This document shows, piece after piece, positions 12,985 to 13,733 of a DNA stretch of 13,733 nucleotides. The stretch comes from an uncultured Spirochaetia bacterium (GTDB taxonomy: Bacteria > Spirochaetota > UBA4802 > JAGODF01): the NCBI GenBank assembly GCA_937967705.1, contig CALCJG010000030.1:1-13733 (forward strand). Direction: 5' to 3'. The notes beneath the pieces are model-generated. The model searched no databases. It saw only the letters and a program-made list of their open reading frames with translations, and was not told the DNA's origin. Position numbers and translations under genes: made by a program. How positions within the stretch are numbered: the first letter of the stretch is position 1; the number at the start of each line of letters is the position of its first letter.

Positions 12985-13733
12985 ATGGCTTTTACATTAG
13001 GCGAATATCAGGATATCTTTCTGGAAGAAGCGGACGAACAGCTTCAGGAATTGAACCAGAATCTTCTTCATCTTGAAAAGAATCCCGATAGCAGCGATAT
13101 TATCAACAATATTTTCCGGGCGGCCCACTCTCTGAAGAGTTCTGCCGCTTTCGTGGGTCTGAACGATCTGAGCGATCTCGCCCATAAGATGGAAAACCTC
13201 CTTCAGGGGATCCGTGATAAGAGCATGGTCGCCTCCCGGGACGTAGTTAATGTGCTCTTTAAGTGCTTTGATGTCATAAGCTCCGTTATTGAAACCGTGG
13301 CTTCCGGGGAAGCCCCGACCCAGGATCTCTCCGGTATCATAAATGAAATACAGAAAATTCACGAAAAGGCCAAGTCGGGAAGAACCGAAACCGTCGTTGC
13401 TGAGACAGTTTCCCCGGTGGGGATTGCTCCCAAGACTGAGCTGGATGCCGAGGAGAGGAGGGCCATCAAAAGAGGTCTTCAATCCGGAATGTCCTGTTGC
13501 GAAGTGACCGTCTATATCGAACCCTCGGCTCATATGAAGTGGATCAAGGCCAAGCTGGTTTTAAATAATCTGGAGCACATCAGCGATATTATCAAAACTA
13601 TTCCACAGGCAGAATCGTTGAATGAGGACAGTGTGGTCGATATCCTCAAGGTCATCCTCCTTACCGACAGTTCCATTGAGGAGATCCGTCGCGCCTGTGA
13701 TGTGGATCTGATAAACCGTATTGATATGAAGAG
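12985..13733 (+). CDS. cheA: Chemotaxis histidine kinase CheA, N-terminal part (3' end outside window)
   Basis: Kinase that autophosphorylates on a histidine in its Hpt (P1) domain and passes the phosphate to CheY and CheB. 249 codons are visible of a usual 650-900, open to the window edge. Seen: P1 at about 5-110, with FLEEADEQLQELNQNLLHLE (12-31) and the phospho-acceptor segment FRAAHSLKSSAAFVGL, in which His48 is the predicted phosphorylation site. A linker (about 111-150) follows. Residues ~158-248 (CCEVTVYIEPSAHMKWIKA onward) fit a P2-type CheY-docking domain. Dimerisation, kinase and CheW-like domains must lie beyond 13733. The ATG at 12985 has TTGGAG 7 nt upstream. It follows cheW by 79 nt and presumably shares its message. 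Confidence 0.95.
   Translation, partial: MAFTLGEYQDIFLEEADEQLQELNQNLLHLEKNPDSSDIINNIFRAAHSLKSSAAFVGLNDLSDLAHKMENLLQGIRDKSMVASRDVVNVLFKCFDVISSVIETVASGEAPTQDLSGIINEIQKIHEKAKSGRTETVVAETVSPVGIAPKTELDAEERRAIKRGLQSGMSCCEVTVYIEPSAHMKWIKAKLVLNNLEHISDIIKTIPQAESLNEDSVVDILKVILLTDSSIEEIRRACDVDLINRIDMK

Noticed and set aside
1..13733. CRISPR array, insertion sequence, tRNA or rRNA
   Set aside because: No regularly spaced repeats, transposase-like frame, or tRNA/rRNA-like sequence was seen on either strand.

Overview
The window reads as chromosomal DNA of a motile, probably anaerobic, outer-membrane-bearing bacterium. The evidence is a CzcA-type RND pump, a signal-peptide beta-barrel protein ending in Phe, chemotaxis genes, and an oxygen-sensitive type of dehydratase activase. 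A spirochaete is my best guess and a deltaproteobacterium the main alternative; this rests on gene mix and order only, since no rRNA or taxon-specific marker is present. I see no insertion sequence, phage gene, tRNA, rRNA or CRISPR array.

Layout. (1) 1-4031, plus strand: the C-terminal half of a CzcA/CusA heavy-metal efflux permease, followed 3 nt later by a three-PAS SpoIIE/RsbU-type serine phosphatase. (2) 4084-7334: a purine-salvage block. ade (adenine deaminase, minus) diverges from apt (adenine phosphoribosyltransferase, plus). apt converges with no spare base on a divergent hpt-like gene (minus). Together they would turn adenine into AMP directly, or into IMP through hypoxanthine. (3) 7596-8768: infC-rpmI-rplT (IF-3, L35, L20). 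(4) 8824-9723: a predicted outer-membrane beta-barrel protein with its own promoter. A strong intrinsic terminator lies inside its signal-peptide codons. (5) 9856-11024: a coiled-coil/acidic-repeat protein (ZapB-like by position and N-terminus), then zapA; probably a cell-division pair. (6) 11125-12027, minus: a stand-alone BadF/HgdC-family activase with a four-cysteine tail. (7) 12366-13733, plus: cheW, then the first 249 codons of cheA, which runs off the window.

Most genes are ordinary core functions. No clearly new multi-gene system is visible. Points worth a second look are: the start codon of infC, which may be AUA; the terminator embedded in a signal-peptide coding region, just downstream of a promoter overlapping the rplT stop; the repeated acidic-isoleucine motifs next to zapA; the Cys-cluster tail on the activase; a 12-nt leader sequence shared by the divergent ade and apt genes; and a divergent, N-terminally extended Hpt that may be translated from a leaderless message.

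Promoter calls are eye matches to the sigma-70 consensus and should be read as predictions.
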